Positions 55,076-64,000 of a stretch of DNA of 64,000 nucleotides are shown here, piece by piece. The DNA is from Rhizobium sp. NFR07 (GTDB lineage Bacteria; Pseudomonadota; Alphaproteobacteria; Rhizobiales; Rhizobiaceae), in NCBI RefSeq assembly GCF_900111905.1, contig NZ_FOKM01000004.1, positions 372,001 through 436,000 of the forward strand. Reading direction: 5' to 3'. A model generated the notes under the pieces. The model made no database searches and was not told the origin of the DNA. It worked only from the letters and a program-made list of their open reading frames with translations. Numbering within the stretch: position 1 is the first letter of the stretch; every line of letters starts with the position of its first letter. Both the position numbers and the translations under genes were made by a program.

Positions 55076-55517
55076 TGTTAGCTCCTTGGTGGCTGCGCAG
55101 GGGCAGCCCTTGAAATCTGCTTGAAACCCCCAAAAATCTAGGGAGCGTCAATCTGACACCTGCGCTGTATCGCCGCGCCTCAGGGCTTTCAAGGGCGGAA
55201 AGGCTAATTTCGGTTCTATTTTGGCGGGATATTAGAATTTATTTTCCTAATATGTTGATCTAGCGCATAAATTGTATTCATATAGAGTTGTAAAATGGCG
55301 TGTTCGCCGGAAAAATGGGCCAAATACAACCCTTGGGAGAGCGTGAATCGGGCCGAAAGATGGTTGAAACGCCTTGAATTAGGCGGAAAGGCGTCTGGGG
55401 TGCGGCGACAGTGGGATGGCCGATTGTGGAAGAGATCTTTGATATTGCTTTGCAACCGGAGTCGTAACCGTCTAAACCGCGGTCGGCAGTGTGGCTCCCG
55501 CGCATAGGACAGTTGAC
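55076..55517. other. Divergent intergenic region between dehydrogenase operon and beta-glucosidase
   Basis: This 442-base region must hold promoters in both directions. It contains an A/T-rich core with the inverted repeat ATATTAG/CTAATAT (55229-55253), a candidate operator. A 70-codon frame at 55295 has no ribosome site or recognisable domain and was not called. Confidence 0.5.
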
Positions 55518-56891
55518 ATGACCGATCCCAAGGCTTTCGCGGCACGTTTTCCCGGTGACTTCCTTTTTGGCGTTGCAACCGCCGCCTTCCAGATCGAAGG
55601 GGCGACCAAGACCGATGGCCGCAGGCCTTCCATATGGGATGCATTCGCCAACATGCCGGGCCGTGTGCTGAACCGCGACAATGGGGATGTCGCATGCGAT
55701 CACTACAATCGGCTCGAGGACGATCTCGACCTGATCAGGGAGATGGGCGTCGAGGCCTATCGCTTCTCGATCGCCTGGCCGCGCATCATTCCCGAAGGAA
55801 CCGGGCGGATCAACGAGAAGGGGCTCGATTTCTACGATCGTCTCGTCGATGGCTGCAAGGCACGTGGCATCAAGACATTCGCGACGCTCTACCATTGGGA
55901 CCTGCCGCTGACGCTGATGGGCGACGGCGGCTGGACCGCGCGGTCGACGGCCTATGCGTTCCAGCGTTATGCCAAGGTGGTGATGGCGCGGCTCGGCGAC
56001 CGGCTGGATGCGGTCGCGACCTTCAACGAGCCGTGGTGCTCGGTCTGGCTTTCCCATCTGTATGGCGAGCACGCGCCGGGCGAGCGCAACATGGAGGCCG
56101 CACTTGCCGCCATGCACACGACCAATCTCGCGCACGGGCTCGCCGTCGAGGCGATCCGCCATGTAACACCGAACGTGCCGGTCGGCCTCGTGCTGAACGC
56201 CCATTCGGTCATTCCCGGCTCCGACAGCGACGAAGACAAGGCTGCAGCCGAACGTGCCTTCGATTTCCACAACGGTGCCTTCTTCGGCCCGGTGTTCAAG
56301 GGTGAATATCCGGCTTCTCTCATCGAAGCGCTTGGCGACAGGATGCCGAAGGTGGAGGAGGGGGATCTCGCGGTCATCAGCCAGAAGCTCGACTGGTGGG
56401 GTCTCAACTACTACACGCCAATGCGTGTTCTGGACGACGCGTCGGAGAGCGCGGAATATCCGGCAACGAGGCCCGCTCCCTTCGTCGGAAAGACCGTGAC
56501 GGATATCGGCTGGGAGGTCTATTCGCCGGCGATGAAGTCACTCGTCGAGGATCTCTATCGTCGCTATGAACTGCCGGATTGCTACGTCTCCGAAAACGGT
56601 GCCGCCTACAACATGACGCCTGCCGGCGGAGAGATCGATGACCAGCCGCGGCTCGACTACTATGTCGACCATCTTTCGGTCGTCGCCGATCTCGCGGCGG
56701 ACGGCTATCCGATGAAGGGCTATTTCGCCTGGAGCCTGATGGACAATTTCGAATGGGCCTGGGGCTACAGCATGCGGTTCGGGCTGGTCCATGTCGATTA
56801 CGAGACCCAGGAGCGCACGGTCAAGAAAAGCGGCAAATGGTACCGCGAACTGGCATCGCAGTTTCCCGGCGGCAATCACAAGCCGGGCTGA
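55518..56891 (+). CDS. Beta-glucosidase, glycoside hydrolase family 1
   Basis: A 457-residue GH1 enzyme, cytoplasmic (no signal peptide). The acid/base Glu is in TFNEPWCSVWLSH, the nucleophile Glu in YVSENGAAYN, and the opening is FLFGVATAAFQIEGAT with the substrate-binding Gln. WSLMDNFEWAWGY ends the active site. ATG 55518 was chosen over an in-frame ATG at 55491. It hydrolyses beta-glucosides or related disaccharides imported by other systems. Confidence 0.95.
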   Translation: MTDPKAFAARFPGDFLFGVATAAFQIEGATKTDGRRPSIWDAFANMPGRVLNRDNGDVACDHYNRLEDDLDLIREMGVEAYRFSIAWPRIIPEGTGRINEKGLDFYDRLVDGCKARGIKTFATLYHWDLPLTLMGDGGWTARSTAYAFQRYAKVVMARLGDRLDAVATFNEPWCSVWLSHLYGEHAPGERNMEAALAAMHTTNLAHGLAVEAIRHVTPNVPVGLVLNAHSVIPGSDSDEDKAAAERAFDFHNGAFFGPVFKGEYPASLIEALGDRMPKVEEGDLAVISQKLDWWGLNYYTPMRVLDDASESAEYPATRPAPFVGKTVTDIGWEVYSPAMKSLVEDLYRRYELPDCYVSENGAAYNMTPAGGEIDDQPRLDYYVDHLSVVADLAADGYPMKGYFAWSLMDNFEWAWGYSMRFGLVHVDYETQERTVKKSGKWYRELASQFPGGNHKPG

Positions 56892-57132
56892 TCAGGAGGG
56901 AATGTGGACATGGGGCGGAAGAATTTTTCCGCATTGGCGGATAATTGAAATTCCATCCCTATGAATTGCGGCAGAGCCGGGGCATTGATCTGCCACCGAA
57001 AAGGCCGTAGGGCCTGCAGAGAAAGCCGAACGATATGCTCCGGAAAGTCACCTGTCATCGAATGTGCCGCCTGGGTGCATGATTGCGCGGCAATTTCGCC
57101 GTTGAGATGACCTGACTAACTGTGAGTTCAAA

Positions 57133-58227
57133 ATGACCATCCCCAATGCTGCGGCCAGCGTAGCCCCGTCCGCGAGTGCGCAGACCAAGCCGATGGTGTC
57201 CTTCGAAGGCGTGATCAAGCGCTTCGGCGGCACTGGCGGTCAGCCGGCATTTACCGCCCTCGATGGTATCGATTTCAGCGTCTCCCATGGCGCGATCGCC
57301 GGCATTATCGGCCGTTCAGGCGCCGGGAAATCCACTCTCATCCGCCTGGTGAACGGGCTTGAAAAGGCGACGTCCGGCAAGGTCGTGGTCGACGGCATCG
57401 AAGTCGGCGGACTGTCCGAGACCGGGCTCAGGGACCTGCGCCGCCAGATCGGCATGATCTTCCAGCACTTCAACCTCCTGACCTCGCGCACCGCCTTCGA
57501 CAACGTTGCACTGCCGCTCGAAATCGCCGGCGTCGACAGCCAGTCGATCAAGGCCAAGGTCGGGCCGCTGCTCGATCTCGTCGGTCTTGGCGACAAGGCG
57601 AATCGTTATCCGTCCGAGCTTTCCGGCGGTCAGAAACAGCGCGTCGGCATTGCCCGCGCTTTGGCGACCGATCCCAAGCTCCTGCTCTCCGACGAAGCGA
57701 CATCGGCGCTCGATCCGGAAACCACGCAGTCGATCCTCGAACTCCTGAAGCGCATCAATGCCGAACTCGGCCTGACCGTGCTTCTCATCACCCACGAGAT
57801 GGAAGTGGTGAAGACGATTGCGACCGACGTCGCGGTCATCGACAAGGGCCGTATCGTCGAGGCCGGCAGCACGTTCGACGTCTATGCAAACCCGGCGCAT
57901 GAGACGACGCGCACGCTGCTCGCCTCCGCGCTCGCGCTTCCCGAATGGCTGCGGAGCGGCATCAAGCGCTCGCCATCCGCTGGCGACCGCGCGCTGGTGC
58001 GTCTCGTCTTCTTCGGCGAGACCGCCTTCCAGCCGCTGACCGGCCGGCTCGTCGCCGAACTCGGCGCTGACGTCAACATCCTGGCCGGCGGCATCGAGGA
58101 GATCGGCGGCAAGCCGTTCGGTTCGCTCGTCGTGTCCTATTCCGCCGATCCCGCCGTCATCGCGCGGGCGGAGAAATTCTATGCCGAAACCGGCCTGAAG
58201 ACGGAGGTGCTCGGCTATGTCGCCTGA
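57133..58227 (+). CDS. metN: Methionine ABC transporter ATPase
   Basis: ATPase of the MetNIQ importer, 364 residues. Walker A is GRSGAGKST, the signature [15 protein letters not shown], Walker [13 protein letters not shown], and the C-terminal NIL (ACT-like) domain, which senses methionine, spans about 275-360. The first 15 residues are an Ala/Ser-rich extension. It overlaps metI by 11 bases. No known SAM riboswitch was recognised in the 241 bases upstream. Confidence 0.95.
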   Translation: MTIPNAAASVAPSASAQTKPMVSFEGVIKRFGGTGGQPAFTALDGIDFSVSHGAIAGIIGRSGAGKSTLIRLVNGLEKATSGKVVVDGIEVGGLSETGLRDLRRQIGMIFQHFNLLTSRTAFDNVALPLEIAGVDSQSIKAKVGPLLDLVGLGDKANRYPSELSGGQKQRVGIARALATDPKLLLSDEATSALDPETTQSILELLKRINAELGLTVLLITHEMEVVKTIATDVAVIDKGRIVEAGSTFDVYANPAHETTRTLLASALALPEWLRSGIKRSPSAGDRALVRLVFFGETAFQPLTGRLVAELGADVNILAGGIEEIGGKPFGSLVVSYSADPAVIARAEKFYAETGLKTEVLGYVA

Positions 58228-58885
58228 TATGCTCTTTAACCTGCTCCTGAAGGCTCTGCTTCAGACGCTGCACATGGTAGCGGTTGCCGGCATCATCGGC
58301 TCGCTGATCGGCCTGCCGATCGGCATCTTCCTTGCCACCAGCGGCAAGGGCGAGCTGTTCCCGGCCCCGACCGTCAACCGCATTCTCGGCCTTGTCGTCA
58401 ACGCGGCGCGTTCGACGCCATTCATCATCCTGGTCGTGGCGATCATTCCGTTCACCCGGCTTATCACCGGCACTTCGATCGGCACCAGCGCCGCCATCGT
58501 GCCGCTGACGATCGCGACCATTCCCTTCTTCGCCCGTCTCGTCGAAGCCGCGATCCGGGAGATCGACAAGGGCCTGATCGAGGCGGCGCGCGCCATGGGG
58601 GCAACGCCGACCCAGATCGTCTTCAAGGTTTTGCTGGCTGAAGCCCGTCCGTCGCTGATGGCGGCGCTGACGATGACCATGGTCAGCCTGATCGGCTATT
58701 CGGCGATGGTGGGTGCCGTCGGCGGCGGTGGTCTCGGCGACCTCGGCATTCGCTACGGCTACCAGCGCTTCATGCCGGAAATGATGCTTGCCGTGGTCGT
58801 GGTGCTGATCGTGCTGGTGCAGCTCGTGCAGAGCGCCGGCGACGCACTCGCCCGCCGCTTCGACAAACGCAATCGCAAGAACTGA
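58217..58885 (+). CDS. metI: Methionine ABC transporter permease
   Basis: A 222-residue permease with five helices. The EAA loop is [25 protein letters not shown] and the landmarks [21 protein letters not shown] and [26 protein letters not shown] are those of MetI. It works with MetN and either MetQ protein encoded next. Confidence 0.96.
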   Translation: MSPDMLFNLLLKALLQTLHMVAVAGIIGSLIGLPIGIFLATSGKGELFPAPTVNRILGLVVNAARSTPFIILVVAIIPFTRLITGTSIGTSAAIVPLTIATIPFFARLVEAAIREIDKGLIEAARAMGATPTQIVFKVLLAEARPSLMAALTMTMVSLIGYSAMVGAVGGGGLGDLGIRYGYQRFMPEMMLAVVVVLIVLVQLVQSAGDALARRFDKRNRKN

Positions 58886-58905
58886 TTTTCTAGAGGGGTA
58901 AGACC

Positions 58906-59685
58906 ATGAAGAAACTGATCATCGCGGCGACGCTCGCCGCCCTGTTTTCCACCGGCGCGGCTCTGGCCGAAACGAAGAAGGTCGGCGTCACGCCCGGCCC
59001 GCATGCCCAGATCGTCGAGAAGGTCAAGGAAGTCGCGGCCAAGAAGGGTCTCGAGCTCGATGTCGTCGAGTTCTCCGACTATGTCGTGCCGAACCAGGCG
59101 CTGGCCGATGGCGATATCGACATCAACTCCTTCCAGCACCAGCCCTATCTCGACAACCAGGTGAAGGAACGCGGCCTTGATCTGGTCAGCGTGGCGCAGT
59201 CGGTGAACTTCCCGATGGCCGGCTATTCCAAGAAGATCAAGGCGCTTTCCGAACTGAAGGATGGCGCTTCGGTGGCCATCCCGAACGACCCGAGCAACGG
59301 CGCCCGTGCGCTCCTGCTGCTGGCCGACCAGAAGCTGATCACGCTGAAGGACGGCATCGGCGTCAAGGCTTCGGTCGCCGACATCGTCGAGAACCCGAAG
59401 AACCTCAATATCGTCGAGCTCGACGCCGCGCAGCTGCCGCGCTCGCTCGATGATGTCGATCTCGCCGCGATCACCACCAACTACGCGCTTGCCGCCGGTC
59501 TCAACCCCAAGTCGGACGGCATCTTCCAGGAAAGCACCAAGGCGCCTTACGTCGGCGTCATCGCCGTGCGCGCCAAGGACAAGGATGCCGACTGGGTCAA
59601 GACCTTCGTCGAAAGCTATCACAGCCCCGAAGTCTCGGCCTACATCGAGGAAACCTTCAAGGGTGCGATCACGCCGACCTGGTAA
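58906..59685 (+). CDS. metQ: MetQ/NlpA-family methionine-binding protein, copy 1
   Basis: Periplasmic binding protein, 259 residues. Signal peptide ends near GAALAE; there is no lipobox Cys, so it is soluble. Landmarks: VGVTPGPHAQIVEKVKEVA, EFSDYVVPNQALADGDIDIN, NSFQHQPYLDNQ and ELDAAQLPRSLDDVD. It lies 20 bases after metI and 84 bases before a close paralogue. Confidence 0.95.
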   Translation: MKKLIIAATLAALFSTGAALAETKKVGVTPGPHAQIVEKVKEVAAKKGLELDVVEFSDYVVPNQALADGDIDINSFQHQPYLDNQVKERGLDLVSVAQSVNFPMAGYSKKIKALSELKDGASVAIPNDPSNGARALLLLADQKLITLKDGIGVKASVADIVENPKNLNIVELDAAQLPRSLDDVDLAAITTNYALAAGLNPKSDGIFQESTKAPYVGVIAVRAKDKDADWVKTFVESYHSPEVSAYIEETFKGAITPTW

Positions 59686-59769
59686 GCCCCGCCATTTCCG
59701 TCGCCGGCCAACGCAGATCACAAGGCCGGCGACGGCAACCAACCCATAAAAAACCGTGAGGAAACACCC

Positions 59770-60546
59770 ATGAAGAGACTTCTTATCGCTGCCGCCGTAG
59801 CACTTGCCGCTGCCGGTTCCGCTCTCGCGGAAGACATCAAGATCGGCGTCACGCCGGGCGAACATGCCCAGATCATGGAAAAGGTCGCCGAGATCGCCAA
59901 GACCAAGGGCCTCAACATCGAGATCCTCGAATTTTCCGACTATGTCGTGCCGAACCAGGCGCTGAATGACGGCGACATCCAGGCCAACTCGTTCCAGCAC
60001 CAGCCCTATCTCGACAACCAGATCGCCGACCGCAAGTTCGACCTGGTCAGCGTAGCTAAGACGATCACCACCCCGATGGGCGTCTATTCCAAGAAGGTGA
60101 AGAGCCTCGACGAACTGAAGGACGGCGCTTCGGTCGCCATCCCGAACGATCCGACCAATGGCGGCCGCGCGCTGCTCGTTCTCGCCTCCAAGGGCCTGAT
60201 CAAGTTCAAGGACGACACGAACCTGAAGGTCACGCCGGCCGATATCATCGAGAACCCGAAGAACATCGAATTCTCGGAACTCGACGCCGCCCAGCTGCCG
60301 CGCTCGCTGGATGACGTCAATGCCGCCGTCATCAACACCAACTACGCAATGGAAGCCGGTCTGCATCCGAAGACCGACGCGATCGCTATCGAAGGCGAGA
60401 AGTCGCCCTATGCCAACGTCATTGCCGTGCGCACCGCCGACAAGGACCAGCCTTGGGTGAAGACGCTGGTGGAATCCTACAACAACGACACCATCCGCGA
60501 CTTCATCAACACGGAATTCAAGGGCGCCCTGATCCCGTCCTGGTAA
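59770..60546 (+). CDS. MetQ/NlpA-family binding protein, copy 2
   Basis: A 258-residue tandem paralogue of the preceding gene, with the same blocks (VTPGEHAQIMEKVAEIAKT, EFSDYVVPNQALNDGDI, FQHQPYLDNQ, ELDAAQLPRSLDDVN). Signal peptide ends near GSALAE with no lipobox. Differences in the ligand region (TITTPMGVYS versus SVNFPMAGYS) suggest a changed ligand preference, such as D-methionine, a dipeptide or an oxidised form. A terminator follows. Confidence 0.93.
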   Translation: MKRLLIAAAVALAAAGSALAEDIKIGVTPGEHAQIMEKVAEIAKTKGLNIEILEFSDYVVPNQALNDGDIQANSFQHQPYLDNQIADRKFDLVSVAKTITTPMGVYSKKVKSLDELKDGASVAIPNDPTNGGRALLVLASKGLIKFKDDTNLKVTPADIIENPKNIEFSELDAAQLPRSLDDVNAAVINTNYAMEAGLHPKTDAIAIEGEKSPYANVIAVRTADKDQPWVKTLVESYNNDTIRDFINTEFKGALIPSW

Positions 60547-60574
60547 GATCGGGTTAGCTATCGCTTTTACTGCA

Positions 60575-60607
60575 AACGCCGCGTGTCTCACGCGGCGTTT
60601 TTCATTT
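60575..60607 (+). terminator. Intrinsic terminator of the met operon
   Basis: AACGCCGCGTG (60575-60585) pairs with CACGCGGCGTT (60589-60599) around TCT and is followed by TTTCATTT. Confidence 0.92.
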
Positions 60608-60690
60608 CAGTTATCGCTTACGTTTTGCGCGCCGCTTAACCCTATCTGAAGGAATACCCGCCATAGCTGTGATGATTGGTGAGGTATTTG

Positions 60691-62880
60691 ATGGGGCTGC
60701 TATCCTCAGGTCTGAGACGCCCTGTAAGGGTAGGGCGACGGTCTGCCGTGACCCTGATGCTCGGCCTCTTTGCCGTGGTCGTCGTGCTCGTCACGATCTT
60801 CATTTTGACGGCGCTCAACCGCATCGCCGAACAGACCAATAATCTCGACGAGGGGCGTTCCCGCGCAACGACAGCCGGTGCCGTGCGCACCTTCCAGGAC
60901 CAGCTGCACGCGACACTCAACGACTATGCCGCCTGGGACGATGCGGCCGCCTTCGTCTATGCCTCGGATGGGCGTGACTGGATCGTCAGCAATTTCGGCG
61001 ACATGACCGCCAATAGCGACCTGTTCGACGTCGCCATCCTTCTCGATACCGATCGCAATGTGCTGATGGCGTATCAGGACGGCAAACCCGTCGCCTGGGT
61101 GCCGACCGAATATTTCGACAGCTCCCTCTGGACGCTGTTCGACCAGGTCCGCTCTTCTAGCGCCGACGAAGTGCCGGAAGCGGTGGGCTTTACCGATACC
61201 AGGGATGGGGTTGCTGCGACCGGCGTGGCGCTGGTGCGCGAGAAGTCCGGCGCCATCGGCCAGCCGCCGGCAAAACGGCGCTATCTCATATTCGCCCGGC
61301 ATCTCGACCAACAGAAGATCGCCCAGCTTGCGGAGACCTATGTGGTCGACGGACTGCATTTCCTCGGCGAGGGGGAGACGCTTTCCAATCCGGTGCAGAT
61401 CCGCAACGTGCATGGCCGGCCGCTCGCCAAGATCGGCTGGACCCCGCGGCTTCCGGGTGATGCCAGTTATCTGGCAGTTCGCCCGCTTGTCTATTGCGCG
61501 CTCGTCATGGTCGGTCTGTTCTTCCTGCTGCTCTTTGTCAGCGGTACGAAGACACTGAACCGGCTGAAAGCGGATGAGGCGGCGGCACGCCATCTTGCCA
61601 TGACCGACCGCCTGAGCGGACTTTTGAACCGCACCGGCCTTTTCCTCGCGCTGGACGGTCTTGTCGAGGAGGCCGCGCAGCAGGCGCAAAGCGTCGTGCT
61701 GCTCTATCTCGATCTGGATGGCTTCAAGGAAGTCAACGACGCCTATGGGCATGGCACCGGCGATACGCTGATCCGCAGCGTGGCGGCGGGGCTGAAGATG
61801 CTGGTCGGCGACAGCGCCGCGCTGGCGCGCGTGGGCGGCGACGAATTCGCCATCGTTCTGCGGTCCGACGATCCGGCGCCGCTTGCGGTGATGTTCTGCG
61901 ACCGCATTCTCGGCTTCTTCGACGAGCCCTTTGTGATCGGCGAGCGGGTGGCCAAGATCGGCGCCAGCATCGGCGTCGCCATTTCCCAGCGTGGCACCGT
62001 CTGCGGCGGCGAACTGGTGCGCCGCGCCGACATGGCGATGTACCGCGCCAAAGAGGGCGGCCGCTCGCGCTTCGAAGCCTACACGCCTGACATGGATGCC
62101 GAGCGCGAGGAGCGCAACCGCCTCGAAGTCGACCTGAAGATCGCCATCGAACGGCGCGAGCTTACCGTCGTCTACCAGCCAGTCGTTTCTTCGGAAGACG
62201 GCAGCCTGATCGGTGTCGAGGCGCTGGTGCGGTGGCATCGCAAGGGCTATGGCCAGGTCTCTCCGGATAAGTTCATCCCGATCGCGGAATCCACCGGCCT
62301 CATCGACCAGCTCGGCCTCTTCGTGCTGCACAAGGCCTGCGAGACGATCCAGCGTTGGCCGCAGCTCAAGCTCGCCGTCAACATCTCGCCAGGGCAGTTC
62401 CGCGATCCGGCCTTTCCGCAGCATGTCGCCTCGGTGTTCCGCAAGACCCAGACGGATACGTCACGCGTCACGCTGGAGATGACCGAAGGCTATTTCATCC
62501 AGCATCCCGACCGGGCAAAAACCTCCATCCGGGCGCTGCGGCGGCTCGGCGTTGCCATCGCGCTCGACGATTTCGGCGCGGGCTTTTCCAGCGTCGGTTA
62601 TCTACGCCAGTTCGGCTTTGACCGGATGAAGATCGACAAGTCGCTGGTGGATGCGCTCAGCCATGGTCCGCGCGCAGTCGACATGCTGCAGGCGACGGTG
62701 GCGCTCGCCCGCTCGCTCGACATTCCGGTCACGGCGGAGGGGGTGGAGACGGACGCCCAGGCGATCCAGCTTCGGCTCGCCGGCTGCGACGAGCTTCAGG
62801 GCTATCTCTTCGGTCGGCCGATGCCGGCGGAGGATATTGACGGGCTTTATGGCCAGCGTGGGACCGAAGCGACGGCGTGA
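60691..62880 (+). CDS. CHASE4-GGDEF-EAL membrane protein (cyclic-di-GMP turnover)
   Basis: A 729-residue protein: membrane helix (about 20-45), a periplasmic CHASE4-type sensor (about 60-265, with LNDYAAWDDAAAFV), a second helix (about 275-290), then GGDEF and EAL domains. The cyclase site reads VGGDEFAIVL, intact. The phosphodiesterase has VEALVRWH, the DDFGAGFSS loop and Lys in MKIDKSLVD, so both activities look possible. GAGG lies before ATG 60691; GTG 60676 is an alternative. Confidence 0.93.
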   Translation: MGLLSSGLRRPVRVGRRSAVTLMLGLFAVVVVLVTIFILTALNRIAEQTNNLDEGRSRATTAGAVRTFQDQLHATLNDYAAWDDAAAFVYASDGRDWIVSNFGDMTANSDLFDVAILLDTDRNVLMAYQDGKPVAWVPTEYFDSSLWTLFDQVRSSSADEVPEAVGFTDTRDGVAATGVALVREKSGAIGQPPAKRRYLIFARHLDQQKIAQLAETYVVDGLHFLGEGETLSNPVQIRNVHGRPLAKIGWTPRLPGDASYLAVRPLVYCALVMVGLFFLLLFVSGTKTLNRLKADEAAARHLAMTDRLSGLLNRTGLFLALDGLVEEAAQQAQSVVLLYLDLDGFKEVNDAYGHGTGDTLIRSVAAGLKMLVGDSAALARVGGDEFAIVLRSDDPAPLAVMFCDRILGFFDEPFVIGERVAKIGASIGVAISQRGTVCGGELVRRADMAMYRAKEGGRSRFEAYTPDMDAEREERNRLEVDLKIAIERRELTVVYQPVVSSEDGSLIGVEALVRWHRKGYGQVSPDKFIPIAESTGLIDQLGLFVLHKACETIQRWPQLKLAVNISPGQFRDPAFPQHVASVFRKTQTDTSRVTLEMTEGYFIQHPDRAKTSIRALRRLGVAIALDDFGAGFSSVGYLRQFGFDRMKIDKSLVDALSHGPRAVDMLQATVALARSLDIPVTAEGVETDAQAIQLRLAGCDELQGYLFGRPMPAEDIDGLYGQRGTEATA

Positions 62881-62977
62881 GCGGGGAATAATTTGCGATG
62901 GCCGTCATGCGCGACTGCGCTAGCTTTGTCTTGCCGGCATCTCGTCGATAAAGTCCGTCTCCAGCGACCGCAGGATC

Positions 62978-63475
62978 ATGATTTTCACATATGACATAAT
63001 GATGCTGCCCTTCGCGCTGGTTCTTACCATCGCCTTGGAGGTGAGTGGTGTTCTGAAACCCGACGCTCCGGTAAGCGTGGAAACAGCTTCCATTTCCTTG
63101 CAGGCCGAGGCACTTGCTTCAACAGCCAGTCAGAGCGCGGGTGTTGTCGTTCGGGGGGCGGACGCGCGAATGATCGACCGTTTGCGTTTCGAACGTTCGG
63201 ATCTCAAGGACAAGGCGGTTTCCGACCTCGTCCGCAAGGACAGCGTATTGATCAACCGGCAGGCTGCGGACCAGTTGAAGCTTCGACGGGGTGAGCTTGT
63301 CACGATTGTCCTTCCAGCCGCTACCCTGACGCCGATGGGGCTTACGCCCAAAAGCAAGAGTTATCGCGTGGCGGCAGTGGTCGCACAGAGCGATGCCGAC
63401 ACGATCGCTCCCGTTATCTATCTGGACGGATCTGAGGCAAGAGACTTTATCGGTGTCGATCAGCGGAAACCCTGA
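62978..63475 (+). CDS. Stand-alone periplasmic domain resembling the MacB/LolC core
   Basis: A 165-residue protein with an N-terminal hydrophobic segment (LPFALVLTIALEVSGVL) and a domain that looks like the periplasmic core of LolC/LolE-type permeases: VVVRGADARMIDRLRF, SVLINRQAADQLKLRRGELVT, TLTPMGLTPKSKSYRVAAVV and APVIYLDGSEARDFIG. The FtsX membrane helices of such permeases are absent and no ABC genes are near. The start is uncertain (62978 or 62999). The family call is from motif resemblance only. Confidence 0.6.
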   Translation: MIFTYDIMMLPFALVLTIALEVSGVLKPDAPVSVETASISLQAEALASTASQSAGVVVRGADARMIDRLRFERSDLKDKAVSDLVRKDSVLINRQAADQLKLRRGELVTIVLPAATLTPMGLTPKSKSYRVAAVVAQSDADTIAPVIYLDGSEARDFIGVDQRKP

Positions 63476-63496
63476 ACGCTGCTGCCATCCCTCCAC

Positions 63497-63817
63497 TTAC
63501 AGATACCGCGGCACCTTGGCCTTCAGCAGCTCCACCAAAGCCGGATCCATGAATTCGTAATCGTCCGGAATATTCAGGCAGATCAGCCGGCTATTCTTCA
63601 TCGCGGCACGGTATTTCGCCTGCAGCTTCGTGCGGTGGGCGCGTTCCATGACGAAGATGATGTCGGCCCATTCCACCAGTTCGTGGGAGAGCGGATTCTC
63701 GGCGTCGTTATTGGTCCCGGCTGAGGACGTCTCGATGCCGGGCCAGTCGGCGAAGACCTGTTCGGCGGTCGGGCTACGCAGCCTGTTCTGGCTGCAGACA
63801 AACAGGACGTTTTTCAT
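63497..63817 (-). CDS. Low-molecular-weight tyrosine phosphatase-like protein
   Basis: A 106-residue protein, short for the family. The phosphate loop is LFVCSQNRLRSPTAEQ (C-x5-R-S), and SSAGTNNDAENPLS and IIFVMERAHRTKL follow; the DP pair of the family appears as IPDDY. Relatives dephosphorylate phosphotyrosine or related small substrates. It lies just downstream of trhO on the same strand, with a 12-base gap, probably one transcript. Confidence 0.85.
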   Translation of the reverse strand: MKNVLFVCSQNRLRSPTAEQVFADWPGIETSSAGTNNDAENPLSHELVEWADIIFVMERAHRTKLQAKYRAAMKNSRLICLNIPDDYEFMDPALVELLKAKVPRYL

Positions 63818-63829
63818 CCTGCTCCGATC

Positions 63830-64000
63830 TCAGCTGCCGATATGCTTGACGCCACGCTTCTTGGCGAGCGCGATCTGGTGCTGCCGCTGCCGGTAGCGCA
63901 GACGGTCTTCCTCGGTGCGGCTGTCGTAGCAGTTGGAGCAGGAGACGCCTTCCTCGTAGAGCGGCGAGGTGATCTCCTCGGCGGTGATCGGGTTGCGGCA
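63830..64000 (-). CDS. trhO: C-terminal end of TrhO-type rhodanese (tRNA uridine hydroxylase), cut by the window edge
   Basis: The last 56 codons of a gene that continues past the window. They contain the Cys-rich tail [20 protein letters not shown] and [20 protein letters not shown], typical of the TrhO/YceA family, which hydroxylates uridine 34 of tRNA in the presence of oxygen. The rhodanese domain itself lies outside the window. The tyrosine phosphatase gene follows. Confidence 0.75.
   Translation of the reverse strand, partial: CRNPITAEEITSPLYEEGVSCSNCYDSRTEEDRLRYRQRQHQIALAKKRGVKHIGS

Noticed and set aside
55295..55507. 70-codon frame before the beta-glucosidase
   Set aside because: No ribosome site, no domain, and a composition like translated noncoding sequence.
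57020..57132. Possible SAM riboswitch before metN
   Set aside because: The known SAM-I and SAM-II conserved pieces could not be found in this short leader.
58759..60591. Minus-strand frame of 610 codons opposite the two metQ genes
   Set aside because: Its internal repeats only reflect the metQ duplication on the other strand.

Overview
The window is chromosomal DNA from an alphaproteobacterium, most likely a Rhizobiaceae member (Rhizobium/Agrobacterium type). The basis is high GC, HWE-class sensor kinase, SitABCD with Mur-like boxes, rhizobial-style sugar uptake operons, non-lipoprotein NlpA-type MetQ proteins and mosaic palindromic repeats. It is gene-dense with about 64 protein genes. No rRNA, tRNA, CRISPR, prophage or insertion sequence was seen.

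Layout. 0-5.4 kb: HWE kinase, then a cobalamin riboswitch driving a BtuFCD-type uptake operon that ends in a SAM methyltransferase. 5.5-10.3 kb: a membrane protein, a VOC gene divergent from a TetR gene with twin operators between them, and a DNA-repair group (nth, DUF2244, Ada-like methyltransferase), then a membrane-anchored phosphatase. 10.3-14.7 kb: SorC-type regulator divergent from transaldolase, and a soluble PAS-PAS chemotaxis receptor. 14.7-20 kb: an MFS-SDR-RbsD/FucU-IclR operon and a MarR-MFS pair. 20-23.6 kb: sitABCD manganese/iron uptake. 23.7-25.8 kb: an unrecognised His-rich repeat protein coupled to a frameshifted beta-helix-like gene. 25.8-31 kb: lysS, gltX and an SLC13 permease. 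31-33 kb: glutathione peroxidase, a toxin-antitoxin pair and TerC. 33-37 kb: TetR-controlled EmrAB-like efflux. 37-49.4 kb: xylose region (LacI regulator, xylB, xylA) and a sugar ABC transporter with a TIM-barrel isomerase and a Gfo/Idh oxidoreductase. 49.4-55 kb: DoxX, HD-GYP and a three-part FAD dehydrogenase with triheme cytochrome c. 55.5-60.6 kb: GH1 beta-glucosidase and metNI with two metQ genes. 60.7-64 kb: CHASE4-GGDEF-EAL protein, a stand-alone Lol/MacB-like periplasmic domain, a small tyrosine phosphatase and the end of trhO.

The strongest linking signal is a palindromic operator with core TACGTA and arms TCTGA/TCAGA. It lies before the LacI-type gene, twice before xylA (centres 21 bp apart) and before the sugar ABC operon about 3.4 kb on, tying all three into one probable regulon. 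Other self-contained regulatory circuits are visible at the MarR, TetR, SorC, IclR and Mur sites. The least explained coding material is the His-rich protein with its frameshifted partner, and the stand-alone Lol-like domain.
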